Assembly: GCF_900114715.1 (NCBI RefSeq)
Contig: NZ_FOTY01000004.1
Coordinates: 1 to 64,000, forward strand
Direction of reading: 5' to 3'
DNA: 64,000 bases
Source of the DNA: Salibacterium qingdaonense
Lineage (GTDB): Bacteria; Bacillota; Bacilli; Bacillales; Marinococcaceae
This document shows positions 60,667 through 64,000 of the stretch, piece after piece. The notes under the pieces were generated by a model that searched no databases, was not told where the DNA came from, and saw nothing but the letters and a program-made list of their open reading frames with translations. The position numbers and the translations under genes were made by a program. The stretch's first letter is position 1. Every line of letters starts with the position of its first letter.

Positions 60667-62005
60667 AAAAGATAAGGTGGGCGCAGCCGATGATAATCGG
60701 CAGAGTAATGATGGTGCGTTCCAAAAAGATGAGCACCAGATCGGTAAAGCTGATCGGGAGTTTAGAAGCGAGCAGAAGACCGCCGACTTCCGACATGTAA
60801 ATCAATTGCGTTACAGAAAGCGCAGCAATAACAAAACGTGTTAATTCGCTTTCGATGCCTGCTCCAAGAATGGAAGGAAGAAGCATGTCAGCAAAACCGA
60901 CAAGCATTGTTTCAGACGCTTTCGCAGCTTCAGGAACCTGAAGAAGATCAAGAAGTGGAACAAACGGAGCCCCAATGATAGCGAAGAATGGTGTATTCTC
61001 TGCAATGACAACGGCTATGGTACCAAGAGCCATCACAACCGGAAGAACGCCGATCCACATATCAAGGACGTTTTTCACGCCTCCTGATAAAATCGAAGAA
61101 GCTTTATTCCGGGCCGCCTTACGGGAAGCCTCCATGAACCCGTACTGAAATACATTCATCGATTCCGGGCGCGTCTGCTCCTGTGAAACCGAACGTCCAT
61201 CCGTATACAGATCTTTTTTCCGGGATAAAGGTGGTATTCTCGGCATGATCAAAGCCGCAACAAAACCTGCTGCCACGATCGTGGCGTAATAAGGGATGAT
61301 ATGGGAAGTCAGGTTCATATCGGACAGGATGACAATACTGAACGTAATGGACACAACAGAAAAGGTTGTTCCAATAACTGCGGCCTCCCGTTTCGAGTAA
61401 TGTCCCTGTTCGTACTGCTTATTCGTTAATAAAACGCCGATTGTTCCATCGCCAAGCCATGATGCTGCGCAGTCAATGGAGGATCTTCCGGGCAGAGTGA
61501 ACAACGGCCGCATAATTGGAGATAACACCGCTCCACAGAATTCCAGAAGACCGAATTGAAGAAGAAACGGCAGAAAAAGCCCGGCAAATAAAAATACGGT
61601 AATAAGCAGAGGAATAAGATCTTCAAGCATCAAACCGCCGGTAGCCCCTGATATAAGCCACTCCGGCCCTAAATCAAGCACCACAAGGACAGAAAGAATA
61701 AAACCAAGGATACGGATAAACAGCCAGGTGCGGTCGACAGCGAACAGGGATTTCATGAAATCCCTGTCCGGAGGCCGAACCGCTGCGATCAGAGAACCAA
61801 CCACTGCAATTCCCATAAAGAGAGAAGCAGCGGCAGGAAGAACCGGGCCAGCCCAGGTCCCAAGAAGATCGGCTAAGAAAGCCACTGCGATGGTGATTTC
61901 CCCATCGATACGCATCGGAATCATAAACAGGAAAATGCCAACCGCTGAAAACAAAAGAAAGCGTAAAGATGACGTCTCTTTTGTTGTATGTGTATTATTG
62001 TTCAT
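60665..62005 (-). CDS. YjiH-like membrane protein (nucleoside-recognition/GATE domain)
   Basis: A 446-residue protein with about 10-11 membrane segments. It carries the GATE-type pattern GLLEFCGAVLSPIMRPLFTLPGRSSID (seen as LEFCGAVLSPIMRPLF and PGRSSIDC), SWLGDGTIGVLLTNKQYEQG, and near the end SVTQLIYMSEVGGLLLASKLP. Relatives such as SpoIIIM/SpmA-like and YjiH proteins are putative transporters of unknown substrate. ATG 62005 is preferred; an in-frame GTG at 62017 overlaps the GAGGTGG ribosome site. Confidence 0.8.
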   Translation of the reverse strand: MNNNTHTTKETSSLRFLLFSAVGIFLFMIPMRIDGEITIAVAFLADLLGTWAGPVLPAAASLFMGIAVVGSLIAAVRPPDRDFMKSLFAVDRTWLFIRILGFILSVLVVLDLGPEWLISGATGGLMLEDLIPLLITVFLFAGLFLPFLLQFGLLEFCGAVLSPIMRPLFTLPGRSSIDCAASWLGDGTIGVLLTNKQYEQGHYSKREAAVIGTTFSVVSITFSIVILSDMNLTSHIIPYYATIVAAGFVAALIMPRIPPLSRKKDLYTDGRSVSQEQTRPESMNVFQYGFMEASRKAARNKASSILSGGVKNVLDMWIGVLPVVMALGTIAVVIAENTPFFAIIGAPFVPLLDLLQVPEAAKASETMLVGFADMLLPSILGAGIESELTRFVIAALSVTQLIYMSEVGGLLLASKLPISFTDLVLIFLERTIITLPIIIGCAHLIF

Positions 62006-62151
62006 TTCATGTTCCACCTCTTACTCTAATATCGTTATGATTGTATAAATACATATCACAATGTATAAATTTACAAACGTAATTATATAGGAGGTGGGCA
62101 CGGTATACAATAGGAAATATAAATTTCAAACAATTACCGGGCAACGTAACA

Positions 62152-62931
62152 TCACAAGACAGTAGAAAGATCTGTTAGAGACTGAATTTCATGATCGAAA
62201 TAAATACTATGCTCAGGTTCTTTTTCTGTGCGGTTGAGCCATATGCTTCGTATGCCCGCCTTATTGGCGCCGTCGATATCAGTCAGAAGATTGTCACCGA
62301 TCATAACTGCATCTTCCGGTGCGGTATCGAGCAGTCTTAATGAGTGTTTGAAGATGGACGGATCGGGCTTGCCGAAACCAAACGCACCGGAGACGACGAT
62401 GTAGTCAAAATACGGAACAAGCTGCGGGGTCATTTCCAGTTTGGTGTTCTGAAGCGAAGGCGCCCCGTTTGTAAGAAGCAGCAGGTGGTGGTCTTTTTTC
62501 AGTTCTTCCAGCATTTCAAATGTATCCGGATAAACGTAAGGAAGGTGCCTGCGGTGATACGGAAACCGCGCTGCAAGCCGGATTCCAAGTTCTACATCCT
62601 CGATACCGTGCCGGCGCAGGGATTCGATCCATGTCCGCTGCTGATAATCGGGCATTTCCCTGTTCATTTTGCGGAATCCTTTGTCTGTTTTATCTGGAAA
62701 CGTTCCCCAGAGACCTTCAAATGGATTGATCCCGATTTTTTGAGTGAAGGGATAGAAATCGTATTCTGCATACAGCTGCCCTGCCGTTTCCCGTACCGTA
62801 TTTTCAAATACTGCCGGATCTATGCCGGTTACTTCTCCGGCTTCCATGCAGACAGCCCTTAATGCTTCCTTTACGCTTTTTTTATCCCAGAGCAGGGTAT
62901 CGTCCAAATCAAATAATAGAGCATTTGCCAT
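62152..62931 (-). CDS. HAD-superfamily phosphatase
   Basis: A 259-residue HAD subfamily IA hydrolase. Motif I is FDLDDTLL (nucleophile Asp8), motif II LLLTNGA, motif III the lysine in FGKPDPSIF, and motif IV IGDNLLTDIDGANKAG. The helical cap (about 16-115) makes it similar to YjjG/NANP-type nucleotidases or sugar-phosphate phosphatases. The substrate is not deducible. A strong AAGGAGA ribosome site precedes ATG 62931. Confidence 0.86.
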   Translation of the reverse strand: MANALLFDLDDTLLWDKKSVKEALRAVCMEAGEVTGIDPAVFENTVRETAGQLYAEYDFYPFTQKIGINPFEGLWGTFPDKTDKGFRKMNREMPDYQQRTWIESLRRHGIEDVELGIRLAARFPYHRRHLPYVYPDTFEMLEELKKDHHLLLLTNGAPSLQNTKLEMTPQLVPYFDYIVVSGAFGFGKPDPSIFKHSLRLLDTAPEDAVMIGDNLLTDIDGANKAGIRSIWLNRTEKEPEHSIYFDHEIQSLTDLSTVL

Positions 62932-63200
62932 GATAGATTCTCCTTTCTTATTCTTTTTGTTATTATAACCTCCGAAGTCTGCTCAAGCATCAAAGAATTT
63001 TGACAGGGGTCTTTTCATATAAAGGAAATGATGTACAATATGATTAGACATTTACCTGCTGCCGGATGTCTTATATTGTTAATGAAGCAGAAGGCGTTTA
63101 TCCCGGTTGGCAGCGGCATTGGATTAACGGATGTGTATCCGGTTACCCCAAAAAATTTTTTATACAAAATTACACCTGGTTTCTTCATATTTATCTACTT

Positions 63201-63213
63201 GGTCAATGTGACC
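63201..63213. promoter_or_regulatory. Palindrome upstream of odhA
   Basis: GGTCA-ATG-TGACC (63201-63213) lies about 200 bases before odhA, in the 483-base gap after the HAD gene. A TTGACA at 63000-63005 has no well-placed -10. Apart from these and the odhA ribosome site nothing clear is seen in 62932-63400. Confidence 0.3.
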
Positions 63214-63414
63214 TTATTATTAACTGCACAGCTTTTGAGAAGCCTTTACCCGCATGTTAAAATAAATTGTAGCGTTAAAGAAAGCAATGAAGCAGGTTTG
63301 TAACCAGCGAGAGGGGGGAGTGGAAAACATCCGCCTTGTATACTGTCATCATGCCAAATCGTCTACATACTTTTCAAAATCCAACTATCACGTACCATTT
63401 GGAGGTAGAGCCAG

Positions 63415-64000
63415 ATGAGCAAAAACGAAGCCAGGCAGGAACCATGGGAAGAATTTTTTGGTCCAAACCTGGGCTATTTAATGGACCTTTATGAACAATA
63501 CAAAGAAAACCCGGAATCAGTTGAGGAAGAAACACGGAAATGGTTTGACACCTACGGGGCTCCTAAAGAACAGGGTATGCCTACGAATGGAGCAGCCATG
63601 CCGGCACCTTCTGAATCAACAGCGTCAGAAAGAGACATTATTAATAAAACAGCAGCGGCTGTAAGATTGGCCGATAATATCAGAATACACGGGCACCTTT
63701 CAGCTGATGTTAATCCACTTCAGGAGCCCGGCGGTGAAACATCATTTCTGAAAAGTGAAGAATACGGCTTATCAGAAGAAGATCTTGAGCGGATGCCTGC
63801 TGATTTATTCTGCCCGGATGCACCTGATCATATTGAAAATGGACTGGAAGCGGTGAACCACTTAAAGAGAATGTACACGAGATCGATTGCGTTTGAATTC
63901 GATCATGTCCATGACGTGGAAGAACATCAGTGGCTGAATAAGCAGGTGGAATCCGGCGGGATATACCAATCCCTTTCTGAGGAAAAGCGGAGAAAAGCGC
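63415..64000 (+). CDS. odhA: 2-oxoglutarate dehydrogenase E1 subunit (5' part)
   Basis: The first 195 codons of odhA/sucA, cut by the window edge. The N-terminus EPWEEFFGPNLGYLMDLYEQYKENP is the typical E1o start that contacts the E2 core. RLADNIRIHGHLSADVNPL and LEAVNHLKRMYTRSIAFEFDHV (seen as LADNIRIHGHL and YTRSIAFEFDHV) are family blocks. The enzyme decarboxylates 2-oxoglutarate with thiamine diphosphate in the TCA cycle. GGAGG at 63401-63405 precedes ATG 63415. In Bacillus odhB follows. Confidence 0.95.
   Translation, partial: MSKNEARQEPWEEFFGPNLGYLMDLYEQYKENPESVEEETRKWFDTYGAPKEQGMPTNGAAMPAPSESTASERDIINKTAAAVRLADNIRIHGHLSADVNPLQEPGGETSFLKSEEYGLSEEDLERMPADLFCPDAPDHIENGLEAVNHLKRMYTRSIAFEFDHVHDVEEHQWLNKQVESGGIYQSLSEEKRRKA

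Noticed and set aside
63000-63039. Promoter TTGACA (63000) with TATAAA or TACAAT for odhA
   Set aside because: Spacers of 12 and 28 bases do not fit.
63028-63303. 91-codon open frame before odhA with hydrophobic stretches
   Set aside because: The possible ribosome site is only 1-2 bases from the start, there is no family-like pattern, and another frame overlaps it fully. Treated as non-coding leader.
1-64000. Prophage, CRISPR array, integron or intact insertion sequence
   Set aside because: No phage structural or transposase genes, no regularly spaced repeats, and no tRNA-linked att sites were seen; gene content is almost entirely core chromosome.

Overview
The window looks like chromosome of a low-to-mid G+C Gram-positive bacterium of the family Bacillaceae, most likely a halotolerant or haloalkaliphilic one. 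Three things support this. The first 23 kb keeps the Bacillus gene order ypjD-dapB-mgsA-bshB1-bshA-cca-birA-dinG ... ypmB-aspB-dnaD-nth-ypoC ... ponA/recU ... yppE. There are Bacillus-type genes (bacillithiol synthesis, kapB, a RacA-like protein, ndoA, a lysine riboswitch). Many proteins are acidic, including a penicillin-binding protein with an Asp/Asn/Ser tail of about 130 residues, and there is an ectoine-degradation operon. No rRNA, tRNA, CRISPR array, prophage or intact insertion sequence was seen.

Layout. 1-17.6 kb (+ strand): a co-directional housekeeping run covering lysine/DAP synthesis (dapB), methylglyoxal synthase, bacillithiol synthesis (bshB1, bshA), tRNA maturation (cca), biotin ligase/repressor (birA), dinG, an MTA/SAH-deaminase-like amidohydrolase, ypmB, aspB, dnaD, nth, ypoC and a double dynamin. 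17.6-18.25 kb: a terminator and a 449-bp non-coding repeat element with 19-bp terminal inverted repeats. 18.3-21.7 kb (- strand): recU-ponA. 21.8-24 kb (+): a RemA paralogue, a RacA-like protein, yppE and a sulfurtransferase. 24-27 kb (-): a TRIC-family channel, a phasin-like protein with an AarF/ABC1 kinase, and a small exported protein. 27-31 kb (+): ilvA, a DUF3891 protein, a DJ-1/PfpI protein and two thioredoxin-fold proteins. 30.8-36.3 kb: a phosphoesterase, a CvfC/YpgR-like protein, a 69-residue mini-protein and a minus-strand group containing TelA. 36.5-44.6 kb (+): DUF2203 and NRDE proteins, the glutamate synthase operon gltA-gltB and kapB.

44.7-52.9 kb is the most interesting part. 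A PucR-type regulator is divergent from an operon encoding a cystathionine-gamma-synthase-family PLP enzyme, an M20 amidohydrolase, a homoserine-dehydrogenase-like protein, an aldehyde dehydrogenase and ectoine hydrolase (DoeA), ending in a strong terminator. I infer a variant ectoine catabolic route: ring opening, deacetylation, then processing of diaminobutyrate or aspartate semialdehyde. The usual EnuR regulator, AstE-type DoeB and DoeD transaminase are not present here.

53-64 kb: a multi-pass permease, yidD, dapA under a clear lysine riboswitch with terminator, the ndoAI-ndoA toxin-antitoxin pair, a nitroreductase, a membrane-anchored esterase, two unknown proteins, a YjiH-like membrane protein, a HAD phosphatase, and the 5' end of odhA (2-oxoglutarate dehydrogenase E1), cut by the window edge. 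Most transcription units end in clear intrinsic terminators. Three of these share the same stem core although their neighbourhoods are unrelated.
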